Below the pieces are notes generated by a model, which ran no database searches, was not told the DNA's origin, and was given only the letters and a program-made list of their open reading frames with translations. A stretch of 64,000 bases of DNA from Chitinophagaceae bacterium (lineage in GTDB: Bacteria > Bacteroidota > Bacteroidia > Chitinophagales > Chitinophagaceae), in NCBI GenBank assembly GCA_019638595.1, contig JAHBTJ010000007.1, positions 165,674 through 229,673 on the forward strand, given 5' to 3'. Positions 8,397 through 16,024 of this stretch are shown in pieces (the stretch's first letter is position 1; every line of letters starts with the position of its first letter). The position numbers were made by a program, and so were the translations under genes.

Positions 8397-9358
8397 TGTT
8401 TTTTAGTACGCCTGCCGCGTATTATTTTTTGAACTTCCTGCTGCAATTGCTTTGCAGAAGGAAGATTGTCTTTTAACGATTTGGGCAACGATTTAATATA
8501 TTGATATTCACTTACACCTATCGGATGATTAATATTTTGCAAATAAAGATGATAGAATAACAAATCCAGCTTTCTGAATTTTCCTCCTACCCGCATTTTG
8601 ATCTGCCTTCCTACAAAAGCGAATCCTGCACCTAATTCAATAAGGAATTCTTCAATGTGTTTTATGATCTGCTGTTCGAGCTCAAATTCCGTAATTTGTT
8701 CCCCGAGCTGGATAAAACCGAATTTGTAGGGGTCTTTTAATATCTGGTTGGCCAAATCGCTTTGGGCTTTCGGTAGTGTAAGATGAAAGTTGTTTACTTT
8801 TTTCGCTTTCTCCTGTCGTTGATATAAATCAGTATCTACCTGGTATTTTAAAACCGACCGGCTCCAGTTGTTTTCAATGGTTTTTTTTACATACCATATC
8901 CGTTGGTCATGGTCTTCTATCTTGTCCATCAGGTAAATGTGATGCCCCCATGGAATGCTTACCAGTTCTTCGTTGGTTATATGCCACAGCGTATTGCCAA
9001 ATTGCGCAGCAAGCTGCTGCGTAATTTGGTTTTTTCCTTTTTGTTGTATTTGCGCAGCAGCTTGCTGCGTAATTAAGAAATATGGATAAGCAACGGCAAA
9101 TTGCTTCATATACAGCAGGTTCCTTTCAGAAAATCCTTCAAGCTCAGGGAATGCCTTGTTGAGATCTCCGGACAAAGAAGATATAATTTTTGCTCCCCAG
9201 TTTTCAATGTCTATTTTTTGTTCAATCTGCTTGCCGATATACCAATACAATATTATCAGGTTCTTGTTTGCCTGCAGCGAAGTTTGCAGCCTTGATTGAT
9301 CTATGCTTTTTTTAAGTACAGCCAGCCATTGCTGGTACTGTTTGGCGGTGTTTTTCAT
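8393..9358 (-). CDS. DUF1016 / YhcG-family PDDEXK nuclease homologue with internally deleted catalytic domain
   Basis: A 321-residue protein. The N-terminal DUF1016_N part is intact ([48 protein letters not shown]). The C-terminal PDDEXK part begins normally ([11 protein letters not shown], then LDLLFYHL) but jumps directly to [12 protein letters not shown], the normal C-terminal element. About 60 residues that in full-length relatives carry the E-x-K catalytic residues are missing, with the frame kept (junction near 8530-8550). The gene lies 1 base after the icmF GTPase half and overlaps the mutase half by 4 bases. A 17-bp inverted repeat pair lies within it. A nuclease activity is doubtful; DNA or partner binding may survive. 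Confidence 0.85.
   Translation of the reverse strand: MKNTAKQYQQWLAVLKKSIDQSRLQTSLQANKNLIILYWYIGKQIEQKIDIENWGAKIISSLSGDLNKAFPELEGFSERNLLYMKQFAVAYPYFLITQQAAAQIQQKGKNQITQQLAAQFGNTLWHITNEELVSIPWGHHIYLMDKIEDHDQRIWYVKKTIENNWSRSVLKYQVDTDLYQRQEKAKKVNNFHLTLPKAQSDLANQILKDPYKFGFIQLGEQITEFELEQQIIKHIEEFLIELGAGFAFVGRQIKMRVGGKFRKLDLLFYHLYLQNINHPIGVSEYQYIKSLPKSLKDNLPSAKQLQQEVQKIIRGRRTKKQ
9002..9074 (-). repeat. Paired palindrome-like repeats inside the DUF1016 gene
   Basis: CGCAGCAAGCTGCTGCG (9005-9021) is the exact reverse complement of 9053-9069, giving a 17-bp perfect inverted repeat with a 31-base loop. The flanking TTG and TAATT are also shared in direct orientation, so 9002-9026 and 9050-9074 are near-identical 25-mers that differ only at the centre. 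They encode the two ITQQ(A/L)AAQ segments of the protein. Confidence 0.85.
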
Positions 9359-9359
9359 A

Positions 9360-10787
9360 TCATTTGTTTTTAAGTATTTCTATTGCGCCGTTAAGCTGGT
9401 ATAGTTGCGAAGCCGTTTTGCTTTGCTCTGTTGCCCAGTTATTATAGTCACGTACACATTTACTGATCTCACTTAAATATCTCACCCTGTCAGCCGGTAT
9501 AATAATTTCATTTTTTGGCGGTTGCTGTAATACATTATTAAATGCTTCAGCTTCGTCTATCCATGGTATCTGCAACCTGCTTTTTATTGTTTCCAGTAAT
9601 AATTGAAAAAGCCTGTTTACACCCGCGTCATTAAATTTGTTCGCGCACATATTGATAACCGGCAACTGTTCCGGTGCTGCTGAAAATAGCAGGTGGTTTC
9701 GTTTGTATTGCTTCCTCACATCATTCAAAGCATCATCCGCGCCTGGTTTATCTGCCTTGTTAATAGCAATAATATTGGCATAATCCAGCATGTTTATTTT
9801 CTCAAGCTGGGATGCCGCCCCATATTCCGGGGTCATTACATACATGCAGATATCGCTGTACCCGGTAATGCTTACGTCGCTTTGCCCTGTGCCTGCGGTT
9901 TCCAGTATAATACAATCGTAGCCTGCTTTTTTACAGATATCAATGGCTGCTTTTGCAGATTTACTTACTGACGCATTGTCTTCGCGTGTAGCCAACGATC
10001 GCATGTATACTCTTGGGTTTGATACTGCATTCATGCGGATGCGGTCGCCCAGTAAAGCGCCTCCCGTTTTTCTTTGGCTGGGATCAACAGCAATAACGGC
10101 TATTGTTCTTGCCGGAAAAACCTGCAGATACCTTCTGACCAATTCATCGGTAACCGAAGATTTACCTGCGCCACCGGTTCCTGTAATACCAATAACCGGA
10201 ATGATTGCTTCCTGCCTGGCGGGTTGCAGCTTTTCCAGCAGGTCATCGTATATGTCATCGCTTTCCGCCAGCGAAATAGCTCTTGCAACGACTCTTATAT
10301 CCTTTAGCTCACCCAGTGGTAATGCCGCATTCCATTTGCTAACAGCCTCATCATAATTGGCGGTATCTGCGCATTGGGCTATTACATCCTGTATCATTCC
10401 GTCCAGTCCCATTTTCCTTCCGTCGTCGGGACTGTAAATACGATTGATGCCATACTGGTGAAGCGTTTCCGCCTCATGTGGCAGGATAGTTCCACCGCCG
10501 CCGCCAAAAATTTTAATATGGCTGCATCCGCTTTCCTGCAGCAGGTCTTTCATGTACTTGAAAAATTCCATGTGACCACCCTGGTAACTGGTAACAGCTA
10601 CCGCGTGCGCGTCTTCTTCAATAGCGCATTCAACTATTTCGTGCACCGACCGGTCGTGACCCAGGTGTATCACCTCTGCTCCCTTTTGCTGCAACAGCCT
10701 CCTCATAATATTAATGGCGGCATCATGCCCGTCAAAAAGGCTGGCTGCTGTTACAATTCTTACCCGGGAAGCATTTTGTTTGTTCAT
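9360..10787 (-). CDS. icmF: Cobalamin-binding plus MeaB-type GTPase protein: 5' half of a split IcmF
   Basis: About 475 residues from MNKQNASRVRIVTAAS; an in-frame codon 20 residues upstream is less likely because relatives start near here. Residues about 5-140 form a B12-binding domain with the DRSVHE and GGGGTILPHE region; the usual DxHxxG box is represented by SLFDGHDA and HLGHDRSV. From about residue 190 follows a G-protein chaperone domain with P-loop GITGTGGAGKSS, AVDPSQRKTGGALLGDRIRMN, the ETAGTGQSD switch and NKAD. In IcmF this domain gates cofactor loading and repair. The polypeptide stops exactly where the linker to the mutase domain would begin; the mutase lies at 6432-8396, after an intervening DUF1016 gene. 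Confidence 0.85.
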   Translation of the reverse strand: MNKQNASRVRIVTAASLFDGHDAAINIMRRLLQQKGAEVIHLGHDRSVHEIVECAIEEDAHAVAVTSYQGGHMEFFKYMKDLLQESGCSHIKIFGGGGGTILPHEAETLHQYGINRIYSPDDGRKMGLDGMIQDVIAQCADTANYDEAVSKWNAALPLGELKDIRVVARAISLAESDDIYDDLLEKLQPARQEAIIPVIGITGTGGAGKSSVTDELVRRYLQVFPARTIAVIAVDPSQRKTGGALLGDRIRMNAVSNPRVYMRSLATREDNASVSKSAKAAIDICKKAGYDCIILETAGTGQSDVSITGYSDICMYVMTPEYGAASQLEKINMLDYANIIAINKADKPGADDALNDVRKQYKRNHLLFSAAPEQLPVINMCANKFNDAGVNRLFQLLLETIKSRLQIPWIDEAEAFNNVLQQPPKNEIIIPADRVRYLSEISKCVRDYNNWATEQSKTASQLYQLNGAIEILKNK

Positions 10788-10855
10788 GAAAGGCAGTTCT
10801 CCCTTAAAATTAGCACTAATGCGCGTTAGCACGGCAAACGATTGCAAAAAAATGG

Positions 10856-10887
10856 TTTGGCGCTGATAAAAAATGGAAGTAGTTTAG
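10856..10887 (+). promoter_or_regulatory. Probable promoter of the fucose operon
   Basis: TTTG (10856-10859), a 20-base spacer and TAGTTTAG (10880-10887) match the Bacteroidota -33/-7 pattern with one mismatch in the -7 box. Transcription would start about 25 bases before the FAH gene. I see no CRP-like or repressor palindrome in the 124-base divergent gap. Confidence 0.5.
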
Positions 10888-10911
10888 TCCACTCAAAAAG
10901 GCAAATATTAT

Positions 10912-11772
10912 ATGAAATTAATTCGTTTTGGACAGGCTGGAAAAGAAAAGCCCGGCATTGTGCTTCAAGATGGCAAACGCATTGATGTATCTGCATTCGG
11001 AGAAGATTATACCGAGCGGTTTTTTGAAACAAATGGGCCGGATCGTCTGGGCAAATGGCTTAGCGACAATGCCGGCAGGGCGCCGGTAGTCAGCAATGCA
11101 GAAAGGCTTGGGGCTCCCATTGTTCGCCCTTCTAAACTGATATGTATTGGTTTGAACTATTCTGATCATGCTGCGGAAAGTAATATGCAGCTTCCGGCAG
11201 AACCTATTATCTTTTTTAAAGCGACCAGTGCCATTGTTGGGCCTGAAGATGATATTACTATTCCTAAAAACAGTATAAAAACCGATTGGGAAGTGGAGCT
11301 TGCCGTGGTAATTGGTAAAAAAGCATCGTATGTTGAAGAAAAGGACGCGATGGATTATGTTGCCGGTTATTTGCTGCACAACGATTACAGCGAGCGGGCG
11401 TTTCAACTGGAAAGAAGCGGCCAATGGGTAAAAGGAAAAAGCTGCGATACGTTCGCGCCGCTGGGTCCCTGGCTGGCAACCAAAGACGAGATAAAGGATA
11501 TTAATAACCTTCGGTTATGGCTTACCGTAAATGGTAAAACCATGCAGGACGGGAATACCAAAAATCTCATCTTTAAAATTCCTTTCCTGGTATCTTACTT
11601 AAGCCAGTTTATGAGCCTGCTGCCGGGCGATATTATTACTACCGGCACACCTGCAGGGGTAGGACTGGGGCAAAAACCCGAACCGGTTTACCTGAAGGCG
11701 GGCGATGTGGTGGAGCTTGGTATAGATGGATTGGGGCAGGCGAAGCAAACGCTTGTGGCCTGGAAAGGATAA
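10912..11772 (+). CDS. Fumarylacetoacetate-hydrolase-family protein, probably 2,4-diketo-3-deoxy-L-fuconate hydrolase
   Basis: A 286-residue FAH-fold enzyme. The divalent-metal ligands are visible as the E-x-E pair in TDWEVELAVVIG and the downstream Asp in LLHNDYSERAFQ. KGKSCDTFAPLGPW and TGTPAGVGLG are standard family blocks. FAH proteins hydrolyse C-C bonds of beta-diketo acids. In the oxidative L-fucose pathway such an enzyme splits 2,4-diketo-3-deoxy-L-fuconate to pyruvate and lactate. The substrate is inferred from the neighbours (mutarotase, lactonase, dehydrogenase, FucP); an ureidoglycolate-lyase-like or acylpyruvase role cannot be excluded from sequence. It is the first gene of the operon. 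Confidence 0.78.
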   Translation: MKLIRFGQAGKEKPGIVLQDGKRIDVSAFGEDYTERFFETNGPDRLGKWLSDNAGRAPVVSNAERLGAPIVRPSKLICIGLNYSDHAAESNMQLPAEPIIFFKATSAIVGPEDDITIPKNSIKTDWEVELAVVIGKKASYVEEKDAMDYVAGYLLHNDYSERAFQLERSGQWVKGKSCDTFAPLGPWLATKDEIKDINNLRLWLTVNGKTMQDGNTKNLIFKIPFLVSYLSQFMSLLPGDIITTGTPAGVGLGQKPEPVYLKAGDVVELGIDGLGQAKQTLVAWKG

Positions 11773-11793
11773 TATTATTAAAACAAAGCTTGC

Positions 11794-12126
11794 ATGAAAC
11801 GATACTGCCTTACAGTGGATCTAAAGAATGACCCCGCTGTTATTGAAGCGTATAAAAAAATACACAAAAATGTATGGCCCGATATACTTGAAAGAATAAA
11901 AGCTGACGGCATAACGGTTATGGATATATACAATGCCGGTAACCGGTTGTTTATGATCATGGAAGTGAAAGACGACTTTTCATTTGAAAGAAAAGCTGCT
12001 TCCGACGCTGCTGATCCGAGAGTGCAGGAATGGGAAAATTTTATGTGGACCTTTCAGCAGGAATTGCCCTGGGCAAAGCCGGGAGAAAAATGGGTTTTAA
12101 TGGACAAAATTTTTGAGCTTACATAG
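11794..12126 (+). CDS. L-rhamnose/L-fucose mutarotase family protein (RhaM-like)
   Basis: A 110-residue dimeric alpha-beta barrel protein of the RhaM family, with the conserved opening KRYCLTVDL, the HKNVWPDI segment, NRLFMIMEV, and WEN.MWTFQQELPWA near the end. Members interconvert alpha and beta anomers of L-rhamnose or L-fucose, supplying the anomer used by the downstream dehydrogenase. It follows the FAH gene by 21 bases in the same operon. In this setting L-fucose is the likely sugar (inference). Confidence 0.85.
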   Translation: MKRYCLTVDLKNDPAVIEAYKKIHKNVWPDILERIKADGITVMDIYNAGNRLFMIMEVKDDFSFERKAASDAADPRVQEWENFMWTFQQELPWAKPGEKWVLMDKIFELT

Positions 12127-12147
12127 CAATTCTTTATTTCTGAATAT

Positions 12148-12816
12148 ATGAAACGATTGTTTTTAATTCTTCCGGGATTATTGATGGTACTTTTATCTGC
12201 GTTTACTGTGATGCAAAAAAAGAAAGTAATTTTTTTTGGAGACTCCATTACCCAGGCCGGGGTGGGACCTCAGGGATATATTACAGTATTGCAGCAAACA
12301 CTTGCTAAAATGGGAAAGTCGGATCAGTTTGATTTGATCGGCGCCGGCATAGGAGGCAATAAAGTATATGATTTATACCTGCGGCTGGAAGAGGATGTGC
12401 TTTCTAAAAAGCCGGACCTTGTTTTTGTTTATATAGGCATTAACGATGTATGGCATAAAAGAACACATGGTACCGGTACAGACGCGGATAAATTTGAAAA
12501 GTTCTATAATAAGCTGATTGATAAAATTCAGGCTACCGGCGCAAAAGTAGTAATATGTACGCCTACTGTAATAGGAGAGAAAAAGGACAATGTGAATGAG
12601 CTGGATGGCGACTTGAACAAGTATGCTGAAATTATAAGGAGTATTGCAAAGAATAAAAGTGTAGCATTGCTGGATTTGCATAAAAGTGTAGTGAATTATA
12701 TCCATCAGCACAATCCTGAAAATAAGTATTCGGGAGTGCTTACGTCTGATGGTGTACATATGAATGAGGAAGGAAACCGGTTCCTGGCGGAGCAGTTTTT
12801 GCCGTATATAAAGTGA
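12148..12816 (+). CDS. SGNH/GDSL hydrolase, exported
   Basis: A 222-residue protein with an N-terminal hydrophobic signal (LFLILPGLLMVLLSAFTV). The four SGNH blocks are present: FFGDSITQAG (Ser nucleophile), GAGIGGNKV (Gly and Asn), GINDVW (Asn) and SDGVHMNEEG (Asp and His). Such enzymes deacylate carbohydrates or lipids; removal of acetyl groups from fucosylated glycans would fit the operon, but this is inference. The stop codon (12814-12816) lies within the left copy of the inverted repeat that flanks the following gene relic. Confidence 0.85.
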   Translation: MKRLFLILPGLLMVLLSAFTVMQKKKVIFFGDSITQAGVGPQGYITVLQQTLAKMGKSDQFDLIGAGIGGNKVYDLYLRLEEDVLSKKPDLVFVYIGINDVWHKRTHGTGTDADKFEKFYNKLIDKIQATGAKVVICTPTVIGEKKDNVNELDGDLNKYAEIIRSIAKNKSVALLDLHKSVVNYIHQHNPENKYSGVLTSDGVHMNEEGNRFLAEQFLPYIK

Positions 12817-13048
12817 TAAGTGGTAGGTGATTTTGATTTCAGAAGTCAGGTGCATTCTGCTGCAGTATCGGTGTCGAATAATATTGCAGGAGGCTTTGAT
12901 TCAAGAAGTAAGAAGGGTTTCATAAGATTTTTAAATATTCCGGGAAATGCTTGCAATGAAGTAACTAAAATTACTGTCGGATTAATACGGTTAATTGAAA
13001 AACAACTAAATACTTAAATTTACTTACCACTTATCACCTACCACTTAT
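12816..13048. repeat. 15-bp inverted repeats flanking a gene relic
   Basis: ATAAGTGGTAGGTGA at 12816-12830 is the perfect reverse complement of 13034-13048. The right copy is preceded by a further CCACTTAT unit (13028-13035). The left copy overlaps the GDSL stop codon, and the right copy contains the ATG of the lactonase. The interior is the four-helix-bundle fragment. Confidence 0.85.
12820..13017 (+). pseudogene. Decayed four-helix-bundle (23S rRNA intervening-sequence-protein family) gene
   Basis: About 65 residues are open from a GTG at 12820. The core HSAAVSVSNNIAGGFDSRS and KGFIRFLNIPGNACNEV is the recognisable signature of the S23/IVP four-helix-bundle family, whose members are about 115-130 residues. 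Here the first helix (about 30 residues) is missing. The sequence also jumps from the ACNEV region straight to the C-terminal TVGLIRLIEKQLN helix, so about 30 internal residues are gone too. It is therefore a relic, unless a minimal form is functional. It interrupts the fucose operon and is bracketed by 15-bp inverted repeats. Confidence 0.7.
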
Positions 13049-13868
13049 GACTATAGACGCTCATGTTCATTTCTGGAAATACGACCGCAAGCGGGATGCC
13101 TGGATGGACAGCATGAAAGTGCTGCAGCAGGATTATCTTCCTGAAACAATAGCATCTACCCTTAAACGAAACGGCGTGGATGGATGTGTGGCGGTACAGG
13201 CCGATCAGTCGGAGCTGGAAACAAGGTTTTTAACGGAATTGGCAAAGACACATCCGGTTATAAAAGGAGTGGTAGGATGGATTGATCTGAAAGCGCCTGA
13301 TATAGAAGAACGACTGCAGCATTTTGCGCCACATACCATTATAAAAGGATACCGGCATATACTGCAGGCCGAGGCGCCGGAGTTTTTTTTGCGTGAAGAT
13401 TTTCAAAGAGGTGTAGCGGCATTGAAAAACTTCGGATATACTTACGATGTGCTGATCTATCATTACCAGTTGAAACCTGCATTGAAGTTTATATCATTGT
13501 ACCCCGATCAAAAGCTGGTAATTGACCATTGCGCCAAGCCCGATATAAAGGATAAGGAAATAACCGAATGGGCAAAGCTGATAAAGGAAATTGCCGCTCA
13601 GCCCAATGTTTACTGCAAGCTTTCCGGCTTATTTACAGAAGCCGTTTGGAAAGAATGGAGCGCCGGTGATTTTTATCCTTATCTTGATGTGGTATTTGAA
13701 GCTTTTGGTACCGACAGGCTGATGTTTGGCAGCGATTGGCCTGTGATACTGGTATCGGGTATGTACGTACAATGGAAAAGCCTGCTGGAAAAATATATGG
13801 AAAACTACCCGGAGGAGGAAAGAGAAAAAGTGTTTGGATCGAATGCCGTACAGTTTTATAACTTATGA
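13047..13868 (+). CDS. Amidohydrolase-family L-fuconolactonase-like lactonase
   Basis: A 273-residue metal-dependent TIM-barrel hydrolase of the COG3618 group. The metal-binding HxH is in IDAHVHFW at the N-terminus, with downstream ligand regions VIDHCAKPDI and the late Asp in MFGSDWPV. Members hydrolyse sugar 1,4/1,5-lactones, and L-fuconolactone fits the operon (mutarotase, dehydrogenase, FucP). The start codon is inside the right arm of the 15-bp inverted repeat, so its upstream signals must have been replaced when that element arrived. Confidence 0.83.
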   Translation: MTIDAHVHFWKYDRKRDAWMDSMKVLQQDYLPETIASTLKRNGVDGCVAVQADQSELETRFLTELAKTHPVIKGVVGWIDLKAPDIEERLQHFAPHTIIKGYRHILQAEAPEFFLREDFQRGVAALKNFGYTYDVLIYHYQLKPALKFISLYPDQKLVIDHCAKPDIKDKEITEWAKLIKEIAAQPNVYCKLSGLFTEAVWKEWSAGDFYPYLDVVFEAFGTDRLMFGSDWPVILVSGMYVQWKSLLEKYMENYPEEEREKVFGSNAVQFYNL

Positions 13869-13938
13869 TTTTTTTAAAGAGTATGAGTACAGAAGCCGCT
13901 TCTCTTAGCTGCTTTTATTTTATAAAAACAAAACGAAT

Positions 13939-14718
13939 ATGAATCTTAACCTGGCAAGCAAAGTATATATAGTTACAGGAGGTGCGAAAGGAATTGGTGC
14001 AGCCATCAGCAAAACCATTGCGGCGGAAGGAGCTGTGGTAGTAGTGGTAGGTCGCGGAAAAGAAGACAATATCAGAATTGTTGATGAAATTATTAAAGCA
14101 GGTGGAAAAGCCAGCTACTTTACCGCTGAACTTTCTGTGGCACAGGCATGCCAGGATGTGATCAATTTTACGGCTGAAAAATATGGGAGGATTGACGGGC
14201 TGGTAAATAATGCCGGCATCAACGATGGAGTTGGACTGGAAAAAGGTTCTCCCGAAAAATTCTTTCAGTCGCTGCATAAAAACCTGAGCCATTATTATAA
14301 CCTTGCACATTATGCTTTGCCCTATCTGAAAAAAGTGAAAGGCAACATTGTAAATATTGGTTCAAAGGTAGCGGTAACCGGACAGGGGAACACTTCCGGC
14401 TACGCGGCTTCAAAAGGCGCTATTAACGCGCTAACACGCGAGTGGGCAGTAGAATTATTACCGTATTCCATTCGGGTAAACACTGTGCTGCCTGCGGAAG
14501 TATGGACACCGTTATACGAAAACTGGATCAACAGCTTACCTGACCCGAAAGAAAAGCTGGAGCAAATCGTTGCTAAAATTCCATTTGAAAAAAGAATGAC
14601 CACCGCCGAAGAAATAGCTGATATGGCAGTGTTCCTGCTGAGCGACCGTTCCAGCCATACCACCGGCCAGATTATTTATGTGGATGGCGGGTATACGCAT
14701 TTAGACAGGTCGTTGTAG
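13939..14718 (+). CDS. Short-chain dehydrogenase, probable L-fucose dehydrogenase
   Basis: A 259-residue classical SDR: the Rossmann motif TGGAKGIG (about residues 13-20), NNAG, a catalytic Ser in VNIGSKVAV, the YAASK active-site pair and the C-terminal substrate loop. SDR enzymes of this size oxidise L-fucose to L-fuconolactone with NAD(P)+. Position between lactonase and fucP supports that role; oxidation of 2-keto-3-deoxy-L-fuconate is the alternative, since the pathway needs both steps and only one SDR is here. Confidence 0.82.
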   Translation: MNLNLASKVYIVTGGAKGIGAAISKTIAAEGAVVVVVGRGKEDNIRIVDEIIKAGGKASYFTAELSVAQACQDVINFTAEKYGRIDGLVNNAGINDGVGLEKGSPEKFFQSLHKNLSHYYNLAHYALPYLKKVKGNIVNIGSKVAVTGQGNTSGYAASKGAINALTREWAVELLPYSIRVNTVLPAEVWTPLYENWINSLPDPKEKLEQIVAKIPFEKRMTTAEEIADMAVFLLSDRSSHTTGQIIYVDGGYTHLDRSL

Positions 14719-14755
14719 AATACATATTCTTTTATAAAGCATTTAAACAGATTGC

Positions 14756-16024
14756 ATGGCATTACATTCAACCACAGCCCCAACTGCTGTAAACTCTAAC
14801 GGATCAAAAAGTTATCTGTTCCCGTTCATTTTGGTTACAAGCCTGTTTTTTTTGTGGGGACTGGCATATGGGCTGCTGGACGTGCTGAATAAACATTTCC
14901 AGGAAGCGTTGAATGTAACCAAAGCAAGATCAACCCTGCTCCAGGCAGCATATTTTGGCGCCTATTTCTTAATTGCTTTGCCTGCAGGATTATTTATGAA
15001 TAAATACGGGTATAAAAAAGGTATTATACTCGGGCTTTTATTATATGCATTGGGCGCTTTCCTGTTTTTTCCTTCTGCCCAGGCAGGAAGCTTCAATTTT
15101 TTCCTGGGGGCTCTGTTTGTTTTAGCTTCGGGCCTTACCTGCCTGGAAACGGCGGCAAACCCGTATGTAACAGTTTTAGGGAAACCGGAAACTTCTGAAT
15201 TCAGGCTTAACTTATCGCAATGCTTTAATGGAGTTGGATCTTTCATCGGCCCCATAATAGCTGCCAAAGTATTTTTTGGCGAGTCTTCGTCTGATGATGC
15301 CGGGAGTCTTGATTCCGTTAAGATGGTATATGTTATTATAGCTATTGTGGTTTTGTTTATCGCATTTTTATTTTGGAGAACCTATCTGCCCGAAATAAAA
15401 GAATCAAAAACAGGAGACGACCTGGTTGATCAATTACCCGGGAAAAGCGTTGACCGGCAAAAGCCACTTTTTCAGCATAGCCATTTTGTATATGGTGTGA
15501 TCGCTCAATTTTTTTATGTGGCGGCGCAGGTGGGTATAGCCGCGCTTTTTATCAACTACTGCGCTGAGGCAGGAATAGGAATAGATAATGCAAAAGCTGC
15601 TTACCTGCTTTCTATAAGCCTGGCACTTTTTACCGCAGGGCGTTTTGTAGGCACAGCTTTAATGAGGAAAATAGCGCCTAATATTTTATTAATGATTTTC
15701 GCGTTGATCAATATTGTGCTTTGTGCGGTTGTGGTGTGGGGAAGTAATTGGTTATCTGTGTATTCGCTGATGGCTGTTTTCTTTTTTGAATCAATCATGT
15801 TTCCTACCATTTTTGCGTTAGGGGTAAAAGACCTGGGCCATCATACAAAAAAGGGGTCTTCTTTCCAGATCATGTCAATAGTGGGCGGCGCCTTAATGCC
15901 TTTTGTAATGGGCTTGCTTGCTGAAAAAGGCACAGCACATTCCTATATCGTTCCCCTTCTTTGCTTTATTGTGGTTGCCTGGTATGGCTGGAAAGGGTAT
16001 AAGATAAAACCTGCCGGAGCCTAA
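14756..16024 (+). CDS. fucP: L-fucose:H+ symporter, major facilitator superfamily
   Basis: A 422-residue inner-membrane protein with about 12 hydrophobic segments. FucP-family marks are seen: FFLWGLAYGLLDVLNKHFQ, QAAYFGAYF, LETAANPYV and LAQCFNGVGS-like LNLSQCFNGVG. The family imports L-fucose, or related 6-deoxysugars, with protons. It ends the operon, and its last four bases overlap the end of the convergent ricT gene. Confidence 0.9.
   Translation: MALHSTTAPTAVNSNGSKSYLFPFILVTSLFFLWGLAYGLLDVLNKHFQEALNVTKARSTLLQAAYFGAYFLIALPAGLFMNKYGYKKGIILGLLLYALGAFLFFPSAQAGSFNFFLGALFVLASGLTCLETAANPYVTVLGKPETSEFRLNLSQCFNGVGSFIGPIIAAKVFFGESSSDDAGSLDSVKMVYVIIAIVVLFIAFLFWRTYLPEIKESKTGDDLVDQLPGKSVDRQKPLFQHSHFVYGVIAQFFYVAAQVGIAALFINYCAEAGIGIDNAKAAYLLSISLALFTAGRFVGTALMRKIAPNILLMIFALINIVLCAVVVWGSNWLSVYSLMAVFFFESIMFPTIFALGVKDLGHHTKKGSSFQIMSIVGGALMPFVMGLLAEKGTAHSYIVPLLCFIVVAWYGWKGYKIKPAGA

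Noticed and set aside
8393-9358. Restriction or anti-phage system
   Set aside because: DUF1016 is a nuclease-fold family, but its catalytic segment is missing here and no methylase or defence partner adjoins it.
12816-13048. Insertion sequence
   Set aside because: There is no transposase, and the interior encodes only a four-helix-bundle fragment.
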